From assembly GCA_900320045.1 (NCBI GenBank), contig ONQT01000014.1:1-64000 (forward strand): a stretch of DNA of 64,000 nt, in the 5' to 3' direction. The position numbers were made by a program, and so were the translations under genes. Within the stretch, counting starts at the first letter, position 1, and every line of letters begins with the position of its first letter. This DNA is from an uncultured Prevotellaceae bacterium. Lineage in GTDB: Bacteria; Bacteroidota; Bacteroidia; Bacteroidales; Bacteroidaceae. Positions 16,766 through 25,108 of the stretch are shown in pieces. Below the pieces are notes generated by a model that saw only the letters and a list, made by a program, of their open reading frames with translations, did no database searches and was not told where the DNA came from.

Positions 16766-19633
16766 GTGAGAAGAAAAACGCTCATATTTCTGCTGTCCTT
16801 CGTCATGGTGTTTATGATGGCGGGGATTCCTTCGTTACGCTTTCCTGAACAGCAGGGAGGCGTTGATTCGTTGGCGGCAGATACTGTTCCTGCTGATACC
16901 GTCAACCGCAAGGCTCTCACTGATACGGTGCCTGTCGATTCCCTCGGCAGGTCTCTGGCGCTTGACTCGGTGATTAGTGACACCATCGGCATGGATTCAC
17001 TGCATAAGGCTATTTGGATACACAATAAGGCGGTTGACGACTCGTTGGCGCTGGATTCCATCAATCGTAACCGCAAGAATGGCATCGACGCTCCGGTGAC
17101 ATACTCTGCTGAGGACTCGTTGACCTACGAGGCAGAGTCGGGTGTTGCTCATCTGTTTGGCAAGTCGCACGTCACCTATCAGGACATGGACCTGACGAGC
17201 GACCAGATTTATATGACGCTGGACTCCAGTCTGGTGCATGCTACGGGTTCGAAGGACTCGACGGGTCAGAAGTTCGGCACACCTATATTCAAGATGGGTG
17301 ACGATACCTACGAGAACGACACCATCGCCTTTAACTTCAAAACCAAGAAAGGTCTTATCAGCGATGTCTATACCCAGCAGGAAGACGGTTTCATGACTGC
17401 CCAGCTGGCCAAGCGTAACAGTGAGGGCGAATTGTTCCTGCAGCACGGCCGTTATACAACGTGTGACGAGCCGCATCCCGACTTCTATTTCGCCATGTCG
17501 CGTGCCAAAGTGCGCCCAGGCAAGAATGTCGTCTTTGGTCCTACCTATCTGGTGGTGGCCGACGTTCCCTTGCCACTGGCCATCCCCTATGGCTTCTTCC
17601 CCTTTACCAAGAGCTATTCCAGCGGACTCATCATGCCTACCTATGGTGATGAGCAGAGCCGAGGCTTTTATCTGCGTGACGGCGGTTGGTATTTTGCCAT
17701 CAATGACAAGATGGACTTGAAGCTGACGGGCGAAATCTATACGAAGGGCTCATGGGCCATCAATGCCGCCTCGGCCTATAACAAGCGCTATAAGTATGGA
17801 GGCAACTTCTTGTTCAGCTACCAGAATTCGGTGTCAGGCGAAAAGAATATGCCCGATTATTCGAAGACGACGAGCTACAAGTTGCAGTGGACACACCATC
17901 AGGATGCTAAGGCCAATCCCTTCAGCACGCTGTCGGCCAGTGTGAACTTTGCCACTACGAGCTATGAACCCAACAACCTGTCGTCGATGTATAATCCTCA
18001 GGCACTGACGCAATCAACGCGTACCAGTTCGGTGACTTATAATACCCGTTTCTCCAGTCTGGGCATGAGCATTACGTCAGGCGTTGACGTTAGCCAGAAC
18101 ATGCGTGACTCAACACTTGCACTGACGCTGCCTAACCTGAGCGTTACCGTCAGCCGTTTCTATCCCTTCCGTCGTAAGAAGATGGCAGGTAGTGAGAGGT
18201 GGTACGAGAAGATATCGGTGAGCTATACCGGTGCCATGAGGAACTCCATCAATGCCAAGGAGGATAAGGTGCTGCACTCCAGCCTGAGCAAGGACTGGCA
18301 GAACGGTATTCAGCATACAATCCCCGTCAGTGCCAGCTTTACACTGTTCAATTATCTGAATCTGACGCCGTCGTTTACCTTCGTCGACCGTATGTACACC
18401 CAAAAGCGTATGCGCTCATGGGACACGGAGAACCAGAAGGAAGTAGTGGATACCCTGCAGGGTTTCTATAACGTCTACAACTGGAGTATGTCGATGTCTG
18501 CTTCGACGGCACTGTATGGCTTCTATATCCCCAACCGCAAACTCTTCGGTGAGAAGATTCAGGCTGTGCGCCACGTCTTCAAGCCCACCGTCTCGTTCAA
18601 CTATTCCCCCGACTTCACTGCCCGCCGTTATGGATACTATGATACTTACCAGAAGACCGATGCCAACGGCAACGTATCGCTGGTAGAGTATTCGCCCTTC
18701 TCCGGACAGATGTATGGCGTGCCTGGTGGCAAGACGGGTTCGGTATCGGTGGATATTTCCAACAATATCGAGATGAAGGTAAAGAGCGATGCCGACTCCA
18801 CGGGAGTTAAGAAAATCAGCATCATTGACGAGTTGGGTGCTAACATGAGCTATAATTTTGCCGCTCAGGAGAAGCCGTGGAGTGACCTCTCCATGCGACT
18901 GCGTCTGAAACTGTCGAAGAGCTATACCTTTAATATGAATGCAGTCTTTGCCACCTACGCCTACGACCTGGACGAGAACGGCAATCCGTATGTAGGCAAC
19001 CACACAGAGTATAGTCGAGGTCGCTTCGGTCGTTTCCAGGGTACTTCGCAGAACCTGTCGTACACGCTGAACAACAAGAAGGTGGCCAACTTCTTCAAGT
19101 GGCTGCGTGGCGAGAAAGTGGAAAAGACGGAAGACAAGCCCAAGGAACAGTTTGACACGGGCGGCAATACCAATATCGATACCGATATGGAGGCTGGCAA
19201 GCACGGTGCCAAGCGTGAGAATGCCGGTATGGCCGAGACAGACGAAGACGGTTACATGCTGTTCTCCATTCCTTGGTCGTTGACCATCGGCTATGGTATC
19301 AATATCCGTGAGAATACCGGTGGCTCGTTCGACTACGACCGCATGCGCTATCCTTATAAGGTGACGCAGAACCTGAACTTCAGTGGCAACATCCGTATTT
19401 CTGACGGATGGAACATCGCATTCAGCTCAGGTTACGACTTCGAATCCAAGAAGGTTTCTATGACGACGGCCTCGCTGTCGCGCGACCTGCACTGCTTTAA
19501 CATGTCGTGCCAAGTGGTGCTGACACCCTATACGAGTTATAACTTCTCCTTCCGTTGTAATGCCGCTACGCTCACCGATGCCCTGAAGTGGGACAAGCGC
19601 AGCAGCTATACGAACAGCGTTAAGTGGTATTGA
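16766..19633 (+). CDS. lptD: LptD-like outer-membrane LPS assembly protein
   Basis: The 955-residue protein begins MRRKTLIFLLSFVMVFMMAG, a signal sequence from a GTG start. An OstA/LptA-like beta-jellyroll region covers about residues 105-225 (DSLTYEAESGVAHLFGKSHVTYQDMDLTSDQIYMTLDSS), followed by a large beta-barrel with many aromatic-ended strands. The KVRPGKNVVFGPTYLVVADVPLPLAIPYGFFPF segment is typical of the Bacteroidetes LptD relatives. The protein should sit in the outer membrane and deliver LPS to the surface. A region rich in charged residues near 785-835 may be a surface loop. The next in-frame ATGs (codons 14, 17 and 18) would destroy the signal peptide, so the GTG is preferred despite the promoter position. 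Confidence 0.78.
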   Translation: MRRKTLIFLLSFVMVFMMAGIPSLRFPEQQGGVDSLAADTVPADTVNRKALTDTVPVDSLGRSLALDSVISDTIGMDSLHKAIWIHNKAVDDSLALDSINRNRKNGIDAPVTYSAEDSLTYEAESGVAHLFGKSHVTYQDMDLTSDQIYMTLDSSLVHATGSKDSTGQKFGTPIFKMGDDTYENDTIAFNFKTKKGLISDVYTQQEDGFMTAQLAKRNSEGELFLQHGRYTTCDEPHPDFYFAMSRAKVRPGKNVVFGPTYLVVADVPLPLAIPYGFFPFTKSYSSGLIMPTYGDEQSRGFYLRDGGWYFAINDKMDLKLTGEIYTKGSWAINAASAYNKRYKYGGNFLFSYQNSVSGEKNMPDYSKTTSYKLQWTHHQDAKANPFSTLSASVNFATTSYEPNNLSSMYNPQALTQSTRTSSVTYNTRFSSLGMSITSGVDVSQNMRDSTLALTLPNLSVTVSRFYPFRRKKMAGSERWYEKISVSYTGAMRNSINAKEDKVLHSSLSKDWQNGIQHTIPVSASFTLFNYLNLTPSFTFVDRMYTQKRMRSWDTENQKEVVDTLQGFYNVYNWSMSMSASTALYGFYIPNRKLFGEKIQAVRHVFKPTVSFNYSPDFTARRYGYYDTYQKTDANGNVSLVEYSPFSGQMYGVPGGKTGSVSVDISNNIEMKVKSDADSTGVKKISIIDELGANMSYNFAAQEKPWSDLSMRLRLKLSKSYTFNMNAVFATYAYDLDENGNPYVGNHTEYSRGRFGRFQGTSQNLSYTLNNKKVANFFKWLRGEKVEKTEDKPKEQFDTGGNTNIDTDMEAGKHGAKRENAGMAETDEDGYMLFSIPWSLTIGYGINIRENTGGSFDYDRMRYPYKVTQNLNFSGNIRISDGWNIAFSSGYDFESKKVSMTTASLSRDLHCFNMSCQVVLTPYTSYNFSFRCNAATLTDALKWDKRSSYTNSVKWY

Positions 19634-19668
19634 TGGATGTTGGGTGATTTTCGCCTCCGTTTCAGCCG

Positions 19669-21933
19669 TTATTTGCTGAAACTAAAGAGCGCCTTCAACG
19701 ATTCTTCTTCTCCCACCACCCAGATGATGTCGCCCTCCTGGAAACGGCGGGTCGGAGCTACGGGCGACAGGTTCTCCTTACCTTCCTCCAGTCCGACGAC
19801 CATACAGCTGTAGATACTGCGGATGCCGCTCTCCTGCATGGTTTTGCCGACAAACGGACTGTTGGGGCCGATGATGAGCTGGTGCAGTTTCATCTCACGA
19901 TTCTCCAATTCCAGGTCCTCGGAGATGAGGTCGCTCTCCAGGTCGTGACGGAAGCGCGACAGTTGCTCATCGCTACCGATAACCTGCAGGTGGTCGCCCG
20001 GGAAGATGAGGTAGTCGCCATTGGGGATATTCATGCGGAAACCGCCACGCAGGATACTGCTGATATGGACGCCATAGCGCTTGCCTAAGTTCAGCTCCTT
20101 CAGCGTGCTACCCATCCACATGGAGTTGGAAGGCACGGTAAAGTCGGCGATGTGAATATCGCGGTCCAGCAGTTTTCCTTCGTACAGAGGACGCTTCTTG
20201 CCGTGCACCTGGGCCTCGATGTCGCGACTGCGCAGGTTGTTGATAAACAGACGCTCCAGCAGGATGCTGCGACGCTTGACGCTCCGCGAAAAAACCATCA
20301 CTGCAACGGCCACAACGCCGATGGTAATCATAATGGCGTTGGTGAAGTGGCTCAGGTAGTTGCAGATGTAGAAGATGAAGCAGACGGCAATGACTACTCT
20401 TACCAAAACGGTAAACAGCAGTGGCATGTGGTTGCGGTTGCTCTCTTCCCACAGCGCTTTCCATTCTTCCGAGCGGTTCTTCTTCATGACCATAGCTCGC
20501 AGGAAGGGTGAGATGAAAAGTACTGTCAGTACACCCGTGATGGCGTTGGCATACCAGTGCAGCTCCCAGCCAGGCAGCAGACCGCGCATGAAGGGCAGGA
20601 AGAAGGTAAACATGAGGGCGATGGTGGCCGCTGCCAGAATGCTATAGATGAGCGTGTTGATGGTCATCTGTGTCAATAGTCGCCTCCACTGGCTGCTCTT
20701 TTGCGAGTTGGGGTGGCTCATGCTGAAGTGGTTCAGCGCTGTGATGAGTCTGGACGGCAGACGGTGCTCCAAAGCGCTATAGGCAGGTGTCGCAAGACGA
20801 ATCATATAGGGCGTGAGGAACGTGGTGATGACACTGACCGCCACGACGACGGGGTAGAGAAAGTCGCTAATGACGCCTAATGACAGGCCCAGTGAGGCGA
20901 TGATGAACGAGAACTCACCAATCTGTGCCATAGAGAAACCGCAGCGCATGGCCGACTTCAGACTCTCGCCGCCCAGCATGAAGGAGAAAGAACCAAATAC
21001 GGCCTGTCCCACGAGGATGGTCAATACCAAGGCAACGATAGGAACGGCGTAAGCCATCAGAATCTGAGGGTCGACGAGCATGCCTACGGACACAAAGAAG
21101 ATAGCACCGAAGAGGTTCTTTACCGGCTCTACCAAATGCTCAATCTTCTCGGCTTCTATCGTCTCAGCCAGGATGCTACCCATGATGAAAGCTCCGAAGG
21201 CACTGGAGAAACCGACCTTCGTGGAGAATACTGCCATAGCGCAGCACATTCCTAACGATACGATGAGCAGCACCTCGTTGTTGATGAGCCTTCGCACCGA
21301 GCGCAGAAACAGCGGAATGGCAAAGATACCCACCACCAACCAGAGCACCAGGAAGAAGCCTATCTTGACGATAGCTCCTAACATCTGTCCGCCATCGGGG
21401 TTGTTGCCGCTGGCAATGGCACTCAGCATCACCATCATGACAATGGCAAGAATATCCTCCAGGATGAGTACCGACATGACCAACCCTGCAAACTGCTGCT
21501 GGCGCAACCCCAGGTCGTCGAAGGCCTTATAGATAATTGTCGTAGAACTCATGGCCAGCATACCGCTCAGGAAGATGCAGTCCATCTTCGACCAACCGAA
21601 GGCGTGACCGGCTATCATACCTAGCATAGCCATTGAGAAGATGATGGTGATGGTCGATATGATAGGCGAAGCTCCCATCTTCAGGATTTTCTTGAATGAG
21701 AAGTCAAGACCTAATGAGAACAACAGGAACATCACACCGATGTCAGCCCATAGCTGGACGTTCTCCGTGTCGACGACGCTAGCAGTATAGGGCATGTGCG
21801 GTGACACTAGGAATCCCGCTACGATGTAGCCTAACACCAGGGGTTGTTTCAGTTGTTTGAAGACCAGTGTCACAATGCCTGCCACGATAAGAATCAGCGC
21901 CAGGTCTTGAATCATTGTCGGTAGCTCTGCCAT
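19669..21933 (-). CDS. CPA2-type cation:proton antiporter with two C-terminal RCK_C domains
   Basis: The 754-residue protein has an N-terminal Na/H-exchanger domain (about residues 8-385) with FLLFSLGLDFSFKKI, MSSTTIIYKAFDDLG and LVMSVLILEDILAIV, the last holding the conserved acidic pair. Extra membrane helices follow at about 425-480 and 505-550. Two TrkA-C-like regulatory domains follow, about 590-665 (ending DYLIFPGDHLQVIGSDEQL) and 683-750 (ending GDIIWVVGEEESLKAL). No NAD-binding RCK_N Rossmann domain is visible between them, unlike classical KefB/KefC. The likely role is K+ or Na+/H+ exchange gated by a small ligand. It starts 21 bases after pepT and is probably in the same transcript. 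Confidence 0.85.
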   Translation of the reverse strand: MAELPTMIQDLALILIVAGIVTLVFKQLKQPLVLGYIVAGFLVSPHMPYTASVVDTENVQLWADIGVMFLLFSLGLDFSFKKILKMGASPIISTITIIFSMAMLGMIAGHAFGWSKMDCIFLSGMLAMSSTTIIYKAFDDLGLRQQQFAGLVMSVLILEDILAIVMMVMLSAIASGNNPDGGQMLGAIVKIGFFLVLWLVVGIFAIPLFLRSVRRLINNEVLLIVSLGMCCAMAVFSTKVGFSSAFGAFIMGSILAETIEAEKIEHLVEPVKNLFGAIFFVSVGMLVDPQILMAYAVPIVALVLTILVGQAVFGSFSFMLGGESLKSAMRCGFSMAQIGEFSFIIASLGLSLGVISDFLYPVVVAVSVITTFLTPYMIRLATPAYSALEHRLPSRLITALNHFSMSHPNSQKSSQWRRLLTQMTINTLIYSILAAATIALMFTFFLPFMRGLLPGWELHWYANAITGVLTVLFISPFLRAMVMKKNRSEEWKALWEESNRNHMPLLFTVLVRVVIAVCFIFYICNYLSHFTNAIMITIGVVAVAVMVFSRSVKRRSILLERLFINNLRSRDIEAQVHGKKRPLYEGKLLDRDIHIADFTVPSNSMWMGSTLKELNLGKRYGVHISSILRGGFRMNIPNGDYLIFPGDHLQVIGSDEQLSRFRHDLESDLISEDLELENREMKLHQLIIGPNSPFVGKTMQESGIRSIYSCMVVGLEEGKENLSPVAPTRRFQEGDIIWVVGEEESLKALFSFSK

Positions 21934-21954
21934 TCGGAAGGGATATAAGGACGA

Positions 21955-23199
21955 TTAGTCGTTGTAACCGGCTGTCAGTTCACAGATCTTGACGACGACC
22001 TGCATGGCTTTCTCCATCGACTGGATGGGTACGAACTCGTAGGGACCGTGGAAATTGATGCCGCCAGCGAAGATGTTGGGGCAGGGCAGACCCTTGAAAC
22101 TGAGCTGAGCACCGTCCGTTCCGCCGCGGATAGGCTTTACCTTGGGAGCTACGCCACACTCCTGCATGGCTTTCAACACCAGGTCGATAACGTGCATCTG
22201 CGGGTCGATCTTCTCCTTCATATTATAGTACTGGTCGTTGATGACGGCAGTTACAGTACCCTCACCGTACTTCTCGTTCATCTGCTCGGCACACTTGGCG
22301 ATAAAACGCTTACGGTCTTCGAAGCGGTCGCGGTCGTGGTCGCGGATGATGTAGGAAAGTTTGGCCTGTTCCACATTCGACGTCATGCCTGTCAGGTGAT
22401 AGAAGCCCTGATAACCCTCCGTCCGTTCAGGTGTCTCATCCAGAGGCAGCATGGCGGCAAATTCGGCAGCCAGTGCATTGGCGTTTACCATCTTGCCCTT
22501 GGCATAGCCCGGATGTACACTGATACCCTTGATGTTGATTTTAGCTCCTGCGGCGTTGAAGTTCTCGAACTCCAACTCGCCCACGTCGCCGCCATCCATC
22601 GTGTAGGCCCACTGGCAACCGAATTTCTCTACGTCGAAGTGGTGGGCACCCATGCCAATCTCCTCATCGGGATTGAAGGCGATGCGAATCTTGCCGTGTT
22701 TGATTTCCTTGTGCTCTCTCAGGTACACCATCGCCTGCACGATTTCAGCAATGCCGGCCTTGTCGTCTGCTCCTAACAGTGTTGTTCCGTCTGTTACAAT
22801 AAGGTCTTCGCCCTTGTGCAACAGCAGTTCGGGAAACTTCTCCGGCGACAGCACCATTCTCTCACCGCTCGCCTCTCTTTCACCTCTTAATACGATATCT
22901 CCTCCGTCGTAGTTCTCGACGATGCGCGGTTTGATGTCCGCTCCCGAGCAGTCGGGACTTGTGTCGTAGTGCGAGATGAACCCGATGACGGGCACTTCCT
23001 CTTTGATGTTCGACTTCAGCGTGGCGTAGATGTATCCTTTTTCGTCCATTTCTACGTCTTCCAGTCCCTCATGCTCCAGTTCCTTCTTCAGGTATTCTGC
23101 AAACACCAGCTGTTTCGGAGTACTGGGCACACTCTCGCTCTCCTCGCTCGACTGTGTGTCGAACTTGGTATAGTTCAGAAATCTCTCAATGATGTTCAT
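21955..23199 (-). CDS. pepT: peptidase T (tripeptide aminopeptidase)
   Basis: The 414-residue product from ATG 23199 ([14 protein letters not shown]) has the usual length for PepT. It belongs to the M20B zinc peptidases that remove the N-terminal residue from tripeptides in the cytoplasm. Metal and catalytic segments are [40 protein letters not shown] and YTMDGG, with [19 protein letters not shown] near the end. The open frame continues to 23250, but a -7 box at 23248-23255 puts the transcription start at about 23241, so the upstream ATG would not be in the mRNA. It precedes the antiporter gene on the same strand. Confidence 0.95.
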   Translation of the reverse strand: MNIIERFLNYTKFDTQSSEESESVPSTPKQLVFAEYLKKELEHEGLEDVEMDEKGYIYATLKSNIKEEVPVIGFISHYDTSPDCSGADIKPRIVENYDGGDIVLRGEREASGERMVLSPEKFPELLLHKGEDLIVTDGTTLLGADDKAGIAEIVQAMVYLREHKEIKHGKIRIAFNPDEEIGMGAHHFDVEKFGCQWAYTMDGGDVGELEFENFNAAGAKINIKGISVHPGYAKGKMVNANALAAEFAAMLPLDETPERTEGYQGFYHLTGMTSNVEQAKLSYIIRDHDRDRFEDRKRFIAKCAEQMNEKYGEGTVTAVINDQYYNMKEKIDPQMHVIDLVLKAMQECGVAPKVKPIRGGTDGAQLSFKGLPCPNIFAGGINFHGPYEFVPIQSMEKAMQVVVKICELTAGYND

Positions 23200-23247
23200 A
23201 TTTTGATTGTTAGCGTTTGTCCGTATATAGTCAGTGTAAATTCTTTG

Positions 23248-23278
23248 CAAAGATACGAATAAGTGAGCGAATACACAA
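23248..23278 (-). promoter_or_regulatory. promoter for pepT
   Basis: TTG (23278-23276), 20 bases and TATCTTTG (23255-23248) on the minus strand fit the consensus. This promoter decides the pepT start codon. Confidence 0.75.
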
Positions 23279-23280
23279 GA

Positions 23281-23310
23281 AAAAAGCCGAAATATTTCTT
23301 TTCGGCTTTT
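23281..23310 (-). terminator. rho-independent terminator after the flavodoxin-DUF2023 unit
   Basis: AAAAGCCGAAA and TTTTCGGCTTTT form a strong stem. On the minus strand it is followed by a run of T residues. It separates the DUF2023 gene from the pepT promoter. Confidence 0.85.
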
Positions 23311-23329
23311 GATTTAGGGTACTGGTGGG

Positions 23330-23719
23330 CTATTGTGCCTGTTGACAATGACGGCACTGGCCGTTGCCGTCGCAGGGATTTCCCTTGCGCTTGCAGTAGC
23401 GTTCGCACTGGGCGCAGATGTCGTAACCGAGCATGGCTCCGAGGATAAAGTCCTCCTCGGGAGTCAGCTCGTTCAATGGACGAGTGACAATCAGCCGGAT
23501 AGCCTCCAGACACTCGCGCCGACCGAAATACAGATTGACTGTGTTGCACCCAGCAGGTTGTAGCACATAGGGGATGTCCTGGTGCTTCAGACGCTCGGTG
23601 GCAAACTGTTCATAACGCTTGTTCATGGTGAAGAGCACCATTTGGCGCACACCTTTCTTGTATTCATAGATGTGGTTCATCAGTACCTTCATGTCAATCG
23701 GCATTCGTTCGGTGGTCAT
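23330..23719 (-). CDS. DUF2023-type protein with a Cys-rich tail
   Basis: The 129-residue protein contains a compact N-terminal part ([66 protein letters not shown]). This matches what I recall of DUF2023, a small family often next to a flavodoxin in Bacteroidetes and Helicobacter. The last 26 residues carry six cysteines ([24 protein letters not shown]), which could bind a metal or an iron-sulfur cluster. It lies 14 bases downstream of the flavodoxin gene and shares its promoter and terminator. A redox partner role for the flavodoxin is inferred from this context. Confidence 0.72.
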   Translation of the reverse strand: MTTERMPIDMKVLMNHIYEYKKGVRQMVLFTMNKRYEQFATERLKHQDIPYVLQPAGCNTVNLYFGRRECLEAIRLIVTRPLNELTPEEDFILGAMLGYDICAQCERYCKRKGNPCDGNGQCRHCQQAQ

Positions 23720-23733
23720 GGTCTTAGTGTTTA

Positions 23734-24228
23734 TTAGAGGTTTGGTGATATCTGTGCTACCCAGGCGTCGATACGGCTGTCGGTCTTATTGTCCTCGTTG
23801 ACGTCGTCCAGAGGCAGACCGACGAACTTGCCGCCAACAACGGCCGTTGAGTCGTCGAAGGTATAGTCACTGGTGTCTACGCTTCCTACGATGCGTGCGC
23901 CACTGTCTTTTACGGCATCGTACAACTCGCCCATTCCGCCCACGAAAGTATCTCCGTATGACTCAGCATCGCCGCAGCCAAACAGAGCAATGGTCTTACC
24001 ATTCAGATTGGCCGACTTCAGTGTGCTTACTCCGTCGTACCAGTCGTCTTGCAACTCACCGGCGCCCCATGTCGAGGTTCCCAGAATGAGGTTCTGGTTC
24101 TCGCTAATGACGTCAGCCGTTAGCTCTTGTACATTGAGGGCCTCACAACCCAACTTCTGTGCAATCTTTTCTGCGATGCTTTCGCACGTTCCCGTCGAGG
24201 AACCATAGATAACGATAGTCTTGTTCAT
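23734..24228 (-). CDS. fldA: flavodoxin
   Basis: The 164-residue long-chain flavodoxin starts at ATG 24228 ([27 protein letters not shown]). The FMN phosphate loop is GSSTGTCE, and the aromatic FMN-stacking loops are [15 protein letters not shown] and [12 protein letters not shown]. It is a soluble one- or two-electron carrier that can replace ferredoxin. An upstream extension of the frame to 24303 is excluded by the promoter at 24273-24303. The gene is followed by the DUF2023 gene. The complex I operon of this window lacks the NADH-binding subunits, so flavodoxin is a candidate electron donor; that link is inference. Confidence 0.95.
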   Translation of the reverse strand: MNKTIVIYGSSTGTCESIAEKIAQKLGCEALNVQELTADVISENQNLILGTSTWGAGELQDDWYDGVSTLKSANLNGKTIALFGCGDAESYGDTFVGGMGELYDAVKDSGARIVGSVDTSDYTFDDSTAVVGGKFVGLPLDDVNEDNKTDSRIDAWVAQISPNL

Positions 24229-24272
24229 TGTCTGAAATACTGATTTGATGTGGTTAAAAATGATTTCAGTTG

Positions 24273-24303
24273 CAAAGGTACAGACTTCCTCGCTATCCTG
24301 CAA
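24273..24303 (-). promoter_or_regulatory. promoter for flavodoxin and DUF2023
   Basis: TTG (24303-24301), 20 bases and TACCTTTG (24280-24273) on the minus strand fit the consensus. They predict a leader of about 40 bases to ATG 24228. Confidence 0.78.
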
Positions 24304-24431
24304 TACCCAAAAATGGTGAAATTCCAGTTTGAGGGTGAGGACTATTAAAAAAATGAAAACAATCGGTGGTTGTGGGGGCAGGGGAGTAGGTCGTTCGTTA
24401 TATATATAAATAAGGTATAAGAACTAAAACA

Positions 24432-25097
24432 ATGATTAACGTAATTTGTGTACACACGGCCATGGCTCTGGTGGAGCCGCTGACCAAGATTTTCCAGGAA
24501 CTGCTGCCTGAAGTGAATGTTAACCATATTGCCGACTCGTCGCTCATCAAGGAGGTTATCGCCAACAATGAAGTGACGCCTGCCGTGCGCCGCCGGCTGT
24601 TGTCGTATTATAACGCAGCTGCCGATGCAGGAGCTGACGTGGTGTTTAACACATGCTCGTCAGTAGGTGATGTCGCTGACTATGGTAACCAGTATGCTCG
24701 CATCCCTGTGTTTCGTATCGACCAGCCCATGGCTGCTCAGGCTGTGCAGAACTATGACCGCATCGGTGTTATCTCGACATTACCCACCACGCTGGATCCT
24801 ACCTGCCGCCTGCTGCAGAACGAAGCGAAGAAAGCCGGACGCAACGTGACGCTGGTCGAGGGATTGGCTGACGGAGCCTTTGCTGCCGGACAGAGTGGCG
24901 ATGGCGAGACACACGACCGCCTCATTGCCGAAGCTGCAAAGCGTATTGCCGACAAGGTGGATATGTTCGTGCTGGCTCAGGGTTCGATGGCACGTATGGA
25001 ACAGCGGCTCTCGGAGCTGACGGGCAAGCCTGTGCTCTCCAGTCCCGTCTTGGGCGTCAAGGGCCTGCGCAAGTTTTTGGGAATTGACAAATGCTAA
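24432..25097 (+). CDS. Asp/Glu/hydantoin racemase-family protein with one catalytic cysteine
   Basis: The 221-residue protein has the two-domain racemase fold pattern. The first catalytic cysteine is present in ADVVFNTCSSVGD (about residue 77), and the segment DRIGVISTLPTTLDPT is typical. At the position of the second cysteine (usually CAG or CT-like) the sequence is VLAQGSMARM, so a Gly-Ser replaces it. A two-base racemisation mechanism is therefore doubtful. A decarboxylase- or isomerase-like activity, or no catalysis, are alternatives. It is followed after 11 bases by an MFS transporter gene and probably forms a two-gene unit with it. No clear promoter was found upstream. Confidence 0.75.
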   Translation: MINVICVHTAMALVEPLTKIFQELLPEVNVNHIADSSLIKEVIANNEVTPAVRRRLLSYYNAAADAGADVVFNTCSSVGDVADYGNQYARIPVFRIDQPMAAQAVQNYDRIGVISTLPTTLDPTCRLLQNEAKKAGRNVTLVEGLADGAFAAGQSGDGETHDRLIAEAAKRIADKVDMFVLAQGSMARMEQRLSELTGKPVLSSPVLGVKGLRKFLGIDKC

Positions 25098-25106
25098 TTG
25101 ACAATT
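25082..25106. repeat. short heptanucleotide array at the racemase gene end
   Basis: AATTGAC, AAATGCT, AATTGAC and AATT follow a 7-bp period across the end of the racemase-family gene and into the 11-base gap before the MFS gene. Confidence 0.65.
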
Positions 25107-25108
25107 AG

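Noticed and set aside
19659..19682. GTTTCAG/CTGAAAC hairpin between the lptD-like and antiporter genes
   Set aside because: Arms are only seven bases, overlap the antiporter stop codon and lack a T-run, so a terminator call is not supported.
24364..24390. G-rich run upstream of the racemase gene that might form a quadruplex
   Set aside because: The G runs are uneven, with two of only two bases, and no promoter or conserved position supports a role.
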